Assembly: GCA_020002185.1 (NCBI GenBank)
Contig: CM034533.1
Location: 50,802,651-50,866,650, forward strand
Length of the DNA stretch: 64,000 nucleotides
DNA from: Paraescarpia echinospica
Lineage: Eukaryota; Annelida; Polychaeta; Sabellida; Siboglinidae
Reading direction: 5' to 3'
Shown here: positions 1 through 11,436 of the stretch, one piece after another
Layout of the letters: each line of letters begins with the position of its first letter
Numbering within the stretch: position 1 is the stretch's first letter
The notes under the pieces: generated by a model
Seen by the model: the letters and a program-made list of their open reading frames with translations, nothing else
What the model was told of the DNA's origin: nothing
The model's database searches: none
Translations under genes and position numbers: made by a program

Positions 1-1
1 G

Positions 2-337
2 GGAGAAGGCGACGGAGACGCAGATGCAGACGGCGACGGAGAAGGCGACGGAGACGCAGATGCAGACGGCGACGGAGAAGGAGACGCCAACGAAGACGGA
101 GACAACGAAGACGATGACAATGACCACGACGACGGAAACGGAGATGGAAACGAAGAAACAGACAGCGAAAACGGCGACGCAGAGACGGCGATGACGAAGG
201 CGAAGACGAAAACGGCGGACGGAGATAACGAAGACGACGATGACGACAGAGGTGGCGACGGCGGCGGAGACAACGAAGACGAAGACAGACACGGCGAAGG
301 AGACCGATTGAAAGACGGAGACAGCGGTGGCCATTAG
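2..337 (+). other. Acidic Gly/Asp/Glu-rich open frame, cut by the window edge
   Basis: Frame 2 is open from the first base to a TAG at 335-337, about 111 codons, and has no start codon inside the window. It reads almost only Gly, Asp, Glu, Asn and Ala. A short part (about 184-220) shifts in character to Thr/Lys/Ala codons. It begins with two copies of a 36 bp (12-codon) unit. It could be the last exon of a secreted acidic protein, for example a biomineral-associated one, or simply a GAC/GGA-type minisatellite that stays open by chance. No domain is recognisable, and the sequence alone does not decide between these. Confidence 0.3.
3..74. repeat. Two tandem copies of a 36 bp unit
   Basis: Bases 3-38 and 39-74 are the same 36 bp unit (starts GAGAAGGCGACGGAGACGCA). 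The unit is a multiple of three, so both copies stay in the acidic open frame. Downstream the pattern decays into irregular GAC/GGA/GAA triplets. Confidence 0.85.
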
Positions 338-476
338 CAAGACAGCAATAGTTGGTATATCTACTTGAATTCCTAATAAATAATGTTTTCGCAAAACTAT
401 CGGGAGATGGAGAGTAATTCCTCTCGTGCAGCCGATAATAAAAAAAACATTATCGTTCGTTTTGATCGTATTCTCA

Positions 477-587
477 GTACCCAGGGGGCCAAGTGGGTTG
501 AACAGGCATGGAATGATTTGTCTCAAAAAACATTTATACATATATCTAGGATCACAACCTAAGTGGACAACCTTCAAAAAGTTACTG
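477..587 (+). repeat. Left terminal inverted repeat
   Basis: This is the inverted counterpart of 3555-3683. Matching blocks are GTACCCAGGGGGCC, GGCATGGAATG, ATATATCTAGGATC, GGTGGACAACC-like bases, and AGTTACTG at the inner edge. Confidence 0.75.
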
Positions 588-826
588 AAAAAAAATGATT
601 AGCCCTTAAAGACGCCCCGGTTTGTGCGAAACGCCTCACTGTATTACAATAAACACAACGCATTAAACGTGTTAACTTCATAGGACTATTTTTTATATTT
701 TATTGTTGATCAATTACACTATATATTGTAATTATTTAACATTAATTGGGATAGTTGTTTTATGATGCTGTTCTTTTTAACACATAGGGTTTGTGATGCA
801 GACAACTGAGCGGAGATGAGTAGCCA

Positions 827-2902
827 GTGATTGATGAAGTCGTGTCACTGCAGCAGTCAAAGAAAAGACGTGAAGACAAACTTACAATTGACTACATAAA
901 GTGTGTAATATGCCAAGAACAAATGCCCAAAGGACTATTTAATGTGCAGGTCAAAGCAACACAGAAATTTGTTTTGGCAATGGCAGCTAGGCAGAACAAA
1001 ACCTTCCGATGACGTTGCCGTGGAAACATGGGTGGCCGACAAATCACCAAAGTGGCATGCAAAACGTAGGAATGTGTACCTGACTGAAAATAGTTTTAAA
1101 CTCGCAGAAAAAGCTTCAACGAGGGGGTACCTCAACCCCGGCAGAGAATGAGTGCAGCACTTCATGCGCAACAGCACACATTTCCACTAGGCAAAACGCA
1201 TCAATATCTGATGCACATGCTGCCTGTGTTATATGCAACAGAAGTTGGATGAAAGGCAAGGAACCAACTTGCAAGGTTGCCAGAGAAAGTAGTCAGCAGG
1301 CGACCATAGATAAGGCCAAGAAGTTGAACAAGGAAGACATTTTGCTGAGACTGATTGGCCAAGGACATGACATAGTAGCAAATTATATAACTTATCTTAT
1401 CACGCACGATACATGGACGCTTTTAAATCCATAACATGTGGTTTCCTGATATAGGCAGTACAGGATCAGTACCGAGCCATTCTTCGGGAACTACTAGTCA
1501 AAACTGTAGACACATACCGGTCAGTAACATTGAAATGAAATGGAAATTGCGACAAAGGTTTGGCAAGCGCATTTCAATGTTTAACCAAAGTAGTGAATCT
1601 GTGTTCATTTGCGCATCTTCCATACTCCTCGGTGATACCCTTGAGAAGCTGAGGGTTGTGGAATTAGACCGTAATGTTGACGAAAAGCAGCAGACTCTAC
1701 ACTTACACGACATGTTTCTGGGATAACCACTCCACTGGGTATCGCCACTGCCTATTACGTGTACAACAAGACGCGTAGCAAGGCACTGATCACATTGAAC
1801 AACAGGCTTGGTACAGGGATCTGCTATGACAGTTTGCAGCGTCAACTAACTTCACAGTGTGCCAACATCATGCAACAGATTGAGGAAGATGGGGTGTACA
1901 TCCCAAAGAACATGTCTCACAATCACGGCACACAGCACGTCTTTGCAATGGACAATCTGGACTGGAAAAGAAGACATTAGAGGGTGGAAGCTTCAATGCA
2001 ACAACTGCAATCACCATCGAAAATCCCGGCCATGTGCCATCTGTAGAGAAAGTAAGACATATTGAGGGTGTCAGTATTCCCATCTCAACATGACATCGGA
2101 GGAAAACCCTGGCTACCATTCCCGACACAATTATTCCGATCTGTCACATTTCTGCCAGGGATAGACAATCATCCAGAAAACTTACCAACATCGAGGGAGT
2201 CGCGGCATTAGAAACAACATCCGACAACAGCGCAGAACATATGTTGCTAGTTTGGCGACTTGGGCGATAGGCTGCAATGTCACAGCTACTGCATGTGCCA
2301 TATGAAGTGGATGTCACGTCAATGACATCATTGTCATGTGCGTCTATTATGCTTGCACGCTGTTGAAAGATCTGCCATAACTGTGGGTTCGAACTGCACT
2401 AGATAACTATCTACCGATCCATGAGATGTGTGCTTGTACCCGCGCAATGCCATGCACTTCCTTCCTGCACAGCCTTAGTGGGCGAGACACAACCAGCTAT
2501 CCATATTTCACTGGTAAGGATGTATGGATAATCGCAGCAAGGCAACATACATATCTGCATTTAAGAACTTTGCCGAACGAAATGACGCTCATATAACAGC
2601 AGACGTGATCAACTAGGCAAGGGACCTTACTATCGCTGTGTACACCAACAAAGACGATGCGTTCAAAGGATCGGATCTTGGAAAGTTTCGAGTTTACACG
2701 TTCCTGAACAACAAGTCAACGCTGCTGAAATTACTTCCACCAACAGTAGGTGCATTTCTTCTGCATTTGAAATATGCAGCTTTGGCGACTATGATAGACA
2801 AGAGTGCTGATTTCGGCAGGCCCGTTTTCCCTCAACCTACTTTCAAGCATATGGACATAGATAACTACTGTTCTGTTAAATTTGTGTTTGCGGTGCAACG
2901 AT
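827..2902 (+). pseudogene. Broken transposon protein with zinc-knuckle and HSLSGRDTTSY motifs
   Basis: The coding region is split over all three frames. Recognisable blocks in order are: 827-1000 with a CVIC pair; ~1010-1150; 1201-1431 with a second CVIC zinc-binding-like pair followed by LLRLIGQGHDIVAN; 1436-1723; 1759-1970 ending DNLDW; 1977-2090 reading LEGGSFNATTA; 2468-2520 reading HSLSGRDTTSYPYFTGKD; and 2638-2902 containing LPPT and ending in a stop. At least five frameshifts or stops separate them, so no protein can be made. Order and spacing fit one ancestral ORF of roughly 650-700 residues inside the inverted repeats. I recognise the motif set as typical of long uncharacterised proteins in mollusc and cnidarian genomes, but no catalytic triad can be assigned here. 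Confidence 0.6.
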
Positions 2903-3554
2903 GAGTACTTTCAAGGGAGAAATCGATCTCTGTTATTGTTACGTGTGAGAAATGGTTGTTCACGCCCTACCTGACCTAGTGATGACAAGATTTGTTTGTG
3001 TTTTGTTAATTTGGAGGTAAATGTTTTCAGACTACTCATAAACTAGTGCTAACTAAAGCAACGTTATTTAATATGTTAAAGTAAAATAAAATTAAAAAAA
3101 CTTTTAATATTTGAACACGACGATTTTCCTTTATTTTGCATCACTGTTGTTTTTAGAGGGTAGGGGAAATAAATTGCTTACATTTTCGTTTAATAGTCAA
3201 TCACTCTAATACCTGTTGTTCCTTTGTAAAGTAGATTCATTTGAGAAACGAATTTAATACAAATAGGACATATGGAACTCATTTTAACAAATATGTGTGA
3301 ATAATAAAATATACCAAAAATAACATGAAAAGCAATGCATTTTGGACCATTATTCCTTATCTGGCCAAGTCGATTTAATTTCCATTTGGCACAATTTAGC
3401 TGCATTAGTAAGATTGACTTGACTGGTACATATGCAGATTGTAAGAAGGTCACCATACTTTCAGAGGAAGTGTAAATAACACATTTGGTGATGACCACAA
3501 AAATCACCTTTTAGCGCATAGGGGCATGTTGTTTAAGTGCTGTTTACATGTTTC

Positions 3555-3683
3555 CAGTAACTTTTTTCTAGGTTGTCCACCTAGGTTACGATCCTAGATA
3601 TATGTAGATATCATTTTTTGGGGAAACCTTATCAGCATTCCATGTCTACTGTCACTAAAAACTGCATTAGGCCCCCTAGGTAC
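3555..3683 (-). repeat. Right terminal inverted repeat
   Basis: Reverse-complement partner of 477-587. It is somewhat longer because of small insertions between the matching blocks. Confidence 0.75.
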
Positions 3684-4284
3684 AGTGCACGAAATTGTTA
3701 GATCCCTACGTTGTCCTCGACTGTTTTGTATTTGGATGAATATTCAGCACCCGCGTGCAGTTCATGTCAAGGCCAAAAACTACAAATGATCGTAAACTAT
3801 TTAGATATGATATATATCATATATATATATATATATGCATATATATGTAACGTGGTACTGAGAGAAAATCTGGAGCAGCCGGAGGTGCTGTGGGTTGGGC
3901 AGCAAAGCAGAAGATAGATACTGGAACGTAGAGACAGTTATACTTAGGTGGAGGGTACGCATGGACGACGGCTCGATCGGAGACTGAAATTCGCAGGATG
4001 ATAAAAACAGGTGCAAATGCAAGGGGGCAAGGGGTGATGGGAGATGGACACGCATCGCGAAAGCTCAAAGAAAGGTGCACAATTCATGTTTCACGCCAAC
4101 GTACATAATTATACCGTCCCAGAGACTGTGGTGACGACTAAAAACAACAGTAACTAAAGCATCGGAACATAAGGGGGCTTGGAGTGCTGAAGCCCCCGAG
4201 ATTTTGATGAGCCGTATATAAGATTAGACCGTCAATATTAAAGTAGGGGTGCATTTTGGGGTGAAATGTGAGGTTTTCGAAAGT
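3684..4284. other. No gene seen; AT microsatellite and a small hairpin
   Basis: Contains a TA run at about 3818-3848 and an 8 bp perfect stem (GGGGGCTT / AAGCCCCC) near 4171-4198. No convincing coding region. Confidence 0.5.
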
Positions 4285-4445
4285 TTCAGAAGAAGCTAGT
4301 GAGAAATCGGCTAAAGTGGCCTGGACACATGGAATGAATATAGCAATAACTGTCAGCGAAAATGCATTTGCCATCTAGGTGGAAGGCAAATGGAGACGAG
4401 GACGACCATGAATGAGATGAGAGGATTGCAATAAAATAGTGGACA
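4285..4445 (+). pseudogene. Relic of a non-LTR retrotransposon C-terminus
   Basis: Broken frames read KLVRNRLKWPGH and then VEGKWRRGRP. This matches the conserved tail of many endonuclease/RT LINE proteins (RLRWxGHVxRM ... GKRRRGRP), with frameshifts between the blocks. About 50 residues remain. Confidence 0.5.
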
Positions 4446-5126
4446 TCTTACACGAAGATTTGAACCCTATTATCTCTTGTTACTGATTAATATCACAGGC
4501 AAACTGAATAAAGGAATGTGAATATATTGTCGTAGAGGCCTACACTGTACGACAAATAAGTTTTGTTGTTGTAATTGTCTGACAAGTAAATACGTTTGTA
4601 AATAATAAATACGTAAGTAAATAATAAATACGTTTTGAAATTACAAGAAATAATTAAATAAATATGTAAAACATGATATAAAGTCACCGTTTTACAATAT
4701 ACAGTGAATCGGCCCAGCCAGTCCATATAGACCCATTAACGATATATGTTTATTGTACATACATCTTATCATGTCATTGTCAATGTTGAGAATACGTTTT
4801 CTAAAACCATAAACATTCTTGCGCAATAAAGCGTCAAATGTATCGATAGCATTACTAACAAACGTGCTTTCGCACTGTCTCATCGGTGGTATCATAAGAT
4901 CCGCCTGTGCATATTGTTGTAGGCAACTTTAAACTTAAAATATGCTTCGAATTGTTGTGGTCATAACATATGAATGACATTTTATCGAATTCGTATTGAA
5001 ATGCGCAATTAATTTCAGGGTGTTGTACCGTTGCATCCACCTAGTATGCATAGAAAAAGTAATAGTGCGTTAAGGAACGCATAACGCAAATTACATACCA
5101 TTTAAAGTCGTCGCATTAGCGTAGCA
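4446..5126. other. AT-rich DNA without recognised gene
   Basis: Contains three spaced copies of an AATAATAAATACGT-like word at 4575-4640. Nothing else identified. Confidence 0.4.
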
Positions 5127-5351
5127 ATGCAACCGATACTGTCAGTTAAACTGGTAATTGCTGTTATTGTAACGTTAGGGTTAACAATTTCAAAATCATT
5201 TACCTTTCAACAAATACACTGTACATTGTTCGACTTAGTTGTGGCTGAGACCGTGACGAAGTCGGTGGCACACACTACATGCAGTCAGAGAAGGCGGCAG
5301 CGCGCTGGTGAGGAATGTGATACGGGGAAGACCAGTTACATCATACAATGA
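5127..5351 (+). CDS. Hypothetical small secreted protein or first exon
   Basis: A 74-codon frame begins with a textbook-looking signal peptide: MQPILSVKL, a hydrophobic VIAVIVTLGL core, then TISKS. The mature part has three cysteines and a basic RRRQR stretch before the stop. A GTGAGG donor-like site at 5308 would instead make this exon 1 of a longer gene. I do not recognise the sequence, and a hydrophobic N-terminus in random AT-rich DNA is common. Confidence 0.2.
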   Translation: MQPILSVKLVIAVIVTLGLTISKSFTFQQIHCTLFDLVVAETVTKSVAHTTCSQRRRQRAGEECDTGKTSYIIQ

Positions 5352-5543
5352 AGAGGATGGGCAGAAGAATGGACACGATCGTACGAGACACGACAGATTG
5401 AGGTTGTTGGAGGAAATTGGTGCGAGATGATACGCGGGCGGCAGATCTTCACGCGTGATGGCACCGGGAAAAGAAGAACTCCTTCTTTTGTTAGTGACGC
5501 GGCAATCACTTTGAAAGTAGCCGTCAGTCAGGTGTTGACGAGC

Positions 5544-5545
<2 letters not shown>

Positions 5546-5622
<77 letters not shown>

Positions 5623-5665
5623 AATAATAATTAACATAATGTCACATAATAATAATAATAACATG
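5546..5665. repeat. (CA)n then (ATA)n microsatellite
   Basis: Pure CA dinucleotides run from 5546 to 5621, followed by ATAATA-type repeats interrupted by one short unique stretch. Confidence 0.97.
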
Positions 5666-5702
5666 ACGGAAGTGTTGCATGAAGAAACAAATGGTTTGTC
5701 TC

Positions 5703-5925
5703 TATGTCTGTATGCATGCATGTATGTATGTATGTATGTATGTATGTATGTATGTATGTATGTATGTATGTATGTATGTATGTATGTATGTATGTATGTA
5801 TGCATGTATGCATGTATGCTTGTATGTATGCTTGTATATATGAGTGTATGAGTGTATGTGTGTGTGTGCGTGTGTGCGTGTGTGCGTATGTTTGTGTGTG
5901 TACGTACGTACGTATGTATACGTTC
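5703..5925. repeat. (TATG)n tetranucleotide microsatellite
   Basis: Nearly pure TATG/GTAT units over about 5720-5805, then degenerate GTAT/GTGT units to about 5925. The long MYVCMYVC frame here and its HTYI shadow on the other strand are translated repeat, not genes. Confidence 0.95.
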
Positions 5926-6574
5926 ATCGCGGAAGAAGATATCTGACAATCTTCGACTGATAATAAGTGTGGAGAAGATGTAAGTGCTCTGGGTCGGTCA
6001 GCGGAACAAAATCGTTATTATACGACTGGAAGGGAATGAACTGAAACAGCGTGACTTGTTTGTACGTGGGAGGAGCAGTGTGCGAGGTCCACGGCTCGGT
6101 GACGGATATTCGCTAGAGAACACAAGTAGAGGCGGATGCATGGAGGAACCTGTGCGTCAACGGGTGTGTCTGGGTGGTATATGTACCTGTAGCCCCAGAC
6201 GGGTGTATCACCGACTAAGTGGGGCGTGAAGAGAAGAGCAGCCAACTACCTTCAATGGTCTCCAGTCGGCACGGTGCATATTTAATATAAGGCCGCGGGA
6301 TGAGTGTGTATATATGTTTCAGAGTGAAACAGGGAGACTGAGAATTATTACGCTCTGTAAGAATAGGCAGATGTCGACAATTGTGACCGGCCTCTTATTG
6401 GAAATTTGCCGCCCGAAGTACGGTGAACAGTTTAAGACGTACGGTTTAAGACGTACTCGTCTGATCGACGGTACAGTGGACTGCGTCTGGTCCACTTATT
6501 ACAATCCAACGTTTGAACCAGTTCACCGACCGTCAGCCCTTTTGGGACGGTGGCTTTGGCCTCTGAAAGGGGTA
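5926..6574. other. No recognised feature
   Basis: Moderate-GC unique-looking DNA with several short open frames on both strands. None has a recognisable domain or convincing splice context. Confidence 0.4.
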
Positions 6575-6745
6575 ACCTTATAGGCGGGACGGGGTAACCA
6601 CTTTTTTCGCTGATAACTAAACCGTCATCTATACATAAACTTGGCACAGTCGTATAGAGATTGTTGTCGCTGTTGAAACATGAAAACACGTAGGCCTGCC
6701 GAGCCAAGGGTCAACATATGGATTTATAATAGGTGTATAGACCTT
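6575..6745 (+). repeat. Dispersed repeat A, copy 1
   Basis: Aligns in the same orientation with 10085-10250. Shared blocks include CGCTGATAAC, GTCATCTAT, AAACATGAA and ATTTATAA.AGGTG. In both places a unique stretch and then a long CA tract follow. Confidence 0.6.
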
Positions 6746-6939
6746 CAGACGAACTTTATGTTAATATAATTTGCAATCTAAACTTGAATTATAATTTAAC
6801 AATTATTAAGCACTATATGGAGTATTACTGTGCCAACTGCTTCGAAGAGGGTCATAGATCCATTGCACCGGTAACGAACATTTCACAGAGAACGCGAGGG
6901 CGTACACCTGCACGTGTACTCCCTCTCATACGAGCGCAT

Positions 6940-7150
<211 letters not shown>

Positions 7151-7317
7151 TCGTGTATCTTATTCACGGTTGAACGATGTGCCACGGATTCCTAAGGACT
7201 GGATACTGCGCTGTATACGAACTTATCTTTACATACAATTTCTTACTCGTTACAAATATTGTGCATAATCGGTGGTTAACATGACCTTTGCCGCCACATA
7301 GAACAACTCTCTGCTGA

Positions 7318-7850
7318 AATCAGAGGCTATGAAGTATTGGTTGAAAGCATATTATTAGGAGTATTAAAATTGCATATTATGCGTGGATGGTTATTTTGGG
7401 GAGGTGCATTATTCCACATTATTGGGCCGCGTCGTTTACAAAGAAGAGTGATGATACTTCACCGTCTTCTTCTTGGCTTGGCTTCGGGATCGAAGATTCA
7501 CGAAGGCGGTGGTCCACGTTTGCTGCAGGCGCGCTGGTGGCTCTCCAGGACTATGCTGAACAGGCAAATCTTGTTGCAGTGGAAGGTTTGGTTGATGGAG
7601 GATGCTGGTGGGTTCTTTCTTCTCCTCCTCTTCTCTTCTGTGTGTTCTCTCCGTTGGTTTTCGAAAGTGGACTCGTTTGTGTCACTTACCGCCTCCAGGC
7701 GACGCGATCTGCCGCCTTCACCGTCTAACCACATAATAATCTCCCTCTAACAATTATGGAACGCAGCCAGATGGGTCGCCACCTAGATTACAACAACAAT
7801 GCATTACGCTGTATTCGACAAGGTCGCCGGAAAGACCAGTTGCGAGACAA
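7318..7850 (+). repeat. Dispersed repeat B, copy 1, split by 258 extra bases
   Basis: 7318-7468 and 7717-7850 together align with the continuous copy at 9390-9650. The extra 7469-7716 block, absent from the other copy, is bounded by the same 10-mer TTCACCGTCT at 7459-7468 and 7717-7726. Either the block inserted here with a 10 bp target duplication, or the other copy lost it by recombination between the 10-mers. Confidence 0.65.
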
Positions 7851-7854
7851 AACG

Positions 7855-8495
7855 TCCTCTCTATCCTCCCTAACTCAACTCTCCATGTCTTCTCCTCTAC
7901 GTCTCTATGCCACCTCTCTCCCCTCTCACCATGTCTCCCCTCTCCCCTGTCCCATCTTCCCTACCTCCCTGTATCACACGTTCCCTGTCTCCCTCATTAT
8001 CGTCCCTCCTCTCTCGCTCTGTCTTAATTTCTCGTTTCCTCCCTTCATCAATATCCCCCTCTCTCTCTCTTTCCCCCTCTCCTTTCTCCCTCCATATTTT
8101 CCCTCTCTCCCTTTAAACTATATCCCACTGTCCCCCATTCACTATCTCCCTCTCTCTCCCGTCTGTCTTCGTAACTTCTCCTCTCTCCCTGTATTCTTCG
8201 GACCCTCTCTAACTCACTTCCTCTTCTCATCCTCTCTCTCCACCCTCTCTTTTCATCCCTCCTTCGCTATCTCTCATCCCTTCTCTCCCTTCATATATTC
8301 TCTTCCTCCAACTCCCACCATACCTCTCTCCTCATATCTCCCTCTACCCATCTTTCCTGATCTTTCCTGTCTCTCTCTCCCCTGTCTGCCTACTCTTTCT
8401 TTATCCCCCTCACCCTCTCTCACTTTCTAACATCCTCTTTTCCGCTTTCTCTCCCTCTCCTCCTCCTCTGTCCCTTCCCCTCGATACCCCTCCAT
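7855..8495 (+). repeat. Polypyrimidine (CTCTCCC-type) tract
   Basis: About 640 bases are overwhelmingly C and T on the + strand, in degenerate CTCTCTCCC units. The 224-codon frame across it (Ser/Pro/Leu-rich) is a consequence of composition and is not a gene. Confidence 0.9.
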
Positions 8496-8526
8496 CGCTG
8501 GCCCGCAGTTATGTCGAACGCTGACG

Positions 8527-8658
8527 CAGGCACGCAGACACGCAGGCACGCAGGCACGCAGGCACGCAGGCACGCAGGCACGCAGGCACGCAGGCACGCA
8601 GGCACGCAGGCACGCAGGCACGCAGGCACGCAGGCACGCAGGCACGCAGGCACGCACG
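8527..8658 (+). repeat. 8 bp minisatellite, GGCACGCA units
   Basis: About 16 head-to-tail copies of GGCACGCA, nearly perfect. Frames through it read repeating ARRHAGTQ or CLRACVPA and are not genes. Confidence 0.95.
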
Positions 8659-8936
8659 CTCACGCATGCACACACGCACGCCGGACGCACATAAAAACGC
8701 ACGCACACACGCACGTCGCACGCACACACTCACACTCGCATATACGCACGCACACACACGCCGCACGCACGCACGCACACACGTATGCACGCACACACGC
8801 GTGCGAGCCCGCGCATGCAGACACGCATATACGCACGCACACAAACAAACACTCGCGCGCACGCACAAACGCAGGCATGCACGCACACAGACAAGCTCGC
8901 GCATGCACACACGCACGCACGCGCACACACGCATGC
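8659..8936. repeat. Degenerate CACG/CACA repeat region
   Basis: Continuation of the minisatellite as imperfect alternating CACG, CACA and GCGC units. Strongly alternating purine/pyrimidine composition, which is prone to Z-DNA. Confidence 0.85.
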
Positions 8937-9389
8937 ATTTATTTATTGAATTGAATTTAATTGTAGTGATTGAAAACATCCTCGCGCGCAAGGAAGCTGG
9001 TGCTTACATCAGTCTATGTACCCCTTGGCAGATAGCCTTGCAAAACTCTGAATATAGACACAGCCAGTAATATCCCTTCGGGTAAGTTCCGGTGGTTTGG
9101 GAAGTAGACTAGTAAGATATTTGAATAAACAACACCGCTCATCACTGGAGCGCGAGTCGGACGGGTGTCTGCACTGTTCTCATGGGTGACGGCGTAGTCA
9201 ATGATGAGTTTGATTGAAATAGCTTCCATACAATGCGCCAGGGGTAGTGTACGTAGTGACCAACCCTGGCTGGCGAGGACGATTGAACATATACTAGGAT
9301 GATTACAATGACATAGCAGGCCCGCATAGGTTTTTTCGATTTGCGATTGTCTGAGAAATACCTCAACTGCATCCTCCTTGAAACCTCCA
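8937..9389. other. No gene; one hairpin
   Basis: Unique-looking DNA. A perfect 9 bp stem with a 5 nt loop lies at 9380-9402 (GAAACCTCC / GGAGGTTTC), at the start of dispersed repeat B copy 2. Confidence 0.4.
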
Positions 9390-9650
9390 ATTCGGAGGTT
9401 TCGAAGTATTGACAGAAAGTTCGTTGGTATTATTAAAATGGAATAGTTCGGTGGTAGGTAGACCATTCCACATTACTGGGCTGCGCTTTTACAAAGAAGG
9501 GTGACGAGACTTCACCGTCTAACAACATAATAATTTCTCTCACTCGCACAGAACGCACAATTTTGGAACGCAGCCGGATCGGCCGCCAGCTAGATTACAA
9601 CAACTTACTTTGCCGCAATCGATAAGGTCGCTGGAAAGATGACTTAAGAC
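9390..9650 (+). repeat. Dispersed repeat B, copy 2 (uninterrupted)
   Basis: Aligns with 7318-7468 joined to 7717-7850. Shared blocks include ATTCCACATTA.TGGG, TTTACAAAGAAG, TTCACCGTCTAAC, GGAACGCAGCC and CTAGATTACAACAAC. Confidence 0.65.
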
Positions 9651-10084
9651 GTATCTTGTGAAATGGAATTATATACTACAGTACAAGATTGAGCCCAATT
9701 GGTCAATCTCTAGTAACTCGACTACTTGGCAAAACGTGACAGCAGGATTTGTATGTATTGAAGTGAACCGTTCTGCCACTTACTACCAAGAGGATTACCA
9801 AATGGCGGGCCAACATATCAGGCTCACGGGTTGGTACCTATAACTGTCTGGGTGTTATACCAACATGAAATTATCATGAAAACAAACGTTAAAAATGTAC
9901 AACATCAACATATGCGGTTTAATATAAACAAAACTGCACAATACGCCACCCGAAGTGATGAAAACGGCTCGTGATATATATTAGATCAGGCCAGAAGCTG
10001 GCGCCCTGCATCCCGTCACCACCCCACACTAAAACAGATATTTAGAAAGTTGAACGCGAAAGTGCAGCGACCCACAACTCGTGG
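9651..10084. other. No recognised feature
   Basis: A 61-codon frame at 9658-9843 has no recognisable domain or splice signals. Confidence 0.35.
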
Positions 10085-10250
10085 CCCTCAATAGGGTTAC
10101 TCATCCTTATGCGCTGATAACGAAACGGTCATCTATTCAGTAACTAGGCGTAGTTAAACATACAGGTTCTTATCGCATATGTACGACTGTTCAAACATGA
10201 ATACATGTACTGGGCCTAAAGGCAGAATGTTAATTTATAACAGGTGCATT
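10085..10250 (+). repeat. Dispersed repeat A, copy 2
   Basis: Aligns with 6575-6745 and, like it, is followed after ~75 bases by a long CA tract. This suggests that the CA seed is part of the mobile unit. Confidence 0.6.
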
Positions 10251-10318
10251 CCGATGAAATCTCCATAAACAGAATTAGTTCTATAAAATATGTGAATTAT
10301 CCTTTCATTATTCTTAAA

Positions 10319-10459
<141 letters not shown>

Positions 10460-10677
10460 ACCTTGGCAAGTCATCCTTAGAGGCTAAACATCAACTTGTA
10501 CAATTTGTTGTTGCTTCTTAACAATCCGAATTGGAAAAAAATTGTAGCAAAAGCTAAGCTGTTCAGTGCAGATTTTTAAAAAGAAAATAACGTTTTTGTC
10601 TAAACACGATATATAGATAGAGGATGTGACGTAACTACGTTTAGTTGAAAAAAGGACAAGATTGCCAGAAAAGGATA

Positions 10678-10925
<248 letters not shown>

Positions 10926-10933
10926 ACATGCAT

Positions 10934-11212
10934 GATCTCCTCGACCGCCCGGATCTGACCGGCAAAGATCCGATCACGGATTGATCGGATTTGATTTCGC
11001 ATCTGGCACCTGTCTGATTCCGGATCGATCGATTCATTCTGGTCTGATAAACGCAATGAACGATCCTGATCTGCCGGATCTGACGTCCGATCTGTCTGAT
11101 CCAGCGATCGATCCCAGCGTCGATCCGATCGATCCTGATCTTGATCTGAATCTGATCTCGCCCCGGATCGATCTGTCCGGAATCCTGATCCGATCCGATC
11201 CGGATCTGATCC
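10934..11212 (+). repeat. GATC-saturated degenerate repeat
   Basis: Counting by eye, about 27 GATC tetramers occur in roughly 280 bases, mostly as CCGATC, TGATCTG and CGATCGATC. About one is expected by chance. The matching + strand frame from 10981 reads DPDLPDLTSDLSDP-like Asp/Pro/Leu repeats and runs on into the CT tract, so it is probably a repeat translation. Confidence 0.85.
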
Positions 11213-11215
11213 AGC

Positions 11216-11436
<221 letters not shown>

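Larger units (their letters stand above)
477..3683 (+). mobile_element. Decayed DNA transposon with long terminal inverted repeats
   Basis: The left end (477-587) and the right end (3555-3683) are inverted copies of each other. Both share GTACC(C/T)AGGGGGCC at the tip, then CATGGAATG, then ATATATCTAGGATC, and end at CAGTAAC on the inner side. The enclosed ~3 kb holds one broken + strand coding region. No clear target-site duplication was found, and the exact tips are uncertain by a few bases. The superfamily cannot be named with confidence. The protein relic resembles a widespread uncharacterised family in marine invertebrate genomes with HxLSGxDTTSY and LPPT motifs. I infer a single autonomous element that has since accumulated frameshifts. 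Confidence 0.75.

Noticed and set aside
4493..5040. Three overlapping minus-strand frames of 61-77 codons
   Set aside because: AT-rich chance frames with no recognisable features.
5235..5949. Long Cys-Val, Thr-His and Met-Tyr-Val-Cys frames on both strands
   Set aside because: They are translations of the CA and TATG microsatellites; no codon has independent support.
7756..8430. 224-codon Ser/Pro/Leu frame
   Set aside because: A polypyrimidine strand rarely produces stops; no splice sites, domain or start context supports a gene.
8420..9070. Several frames of 77-160 codons with ARRHAGTQ or CLRACVPA repeats
   Set aside because: Minisatellite and CACG repeat translations, open on both strands at once.
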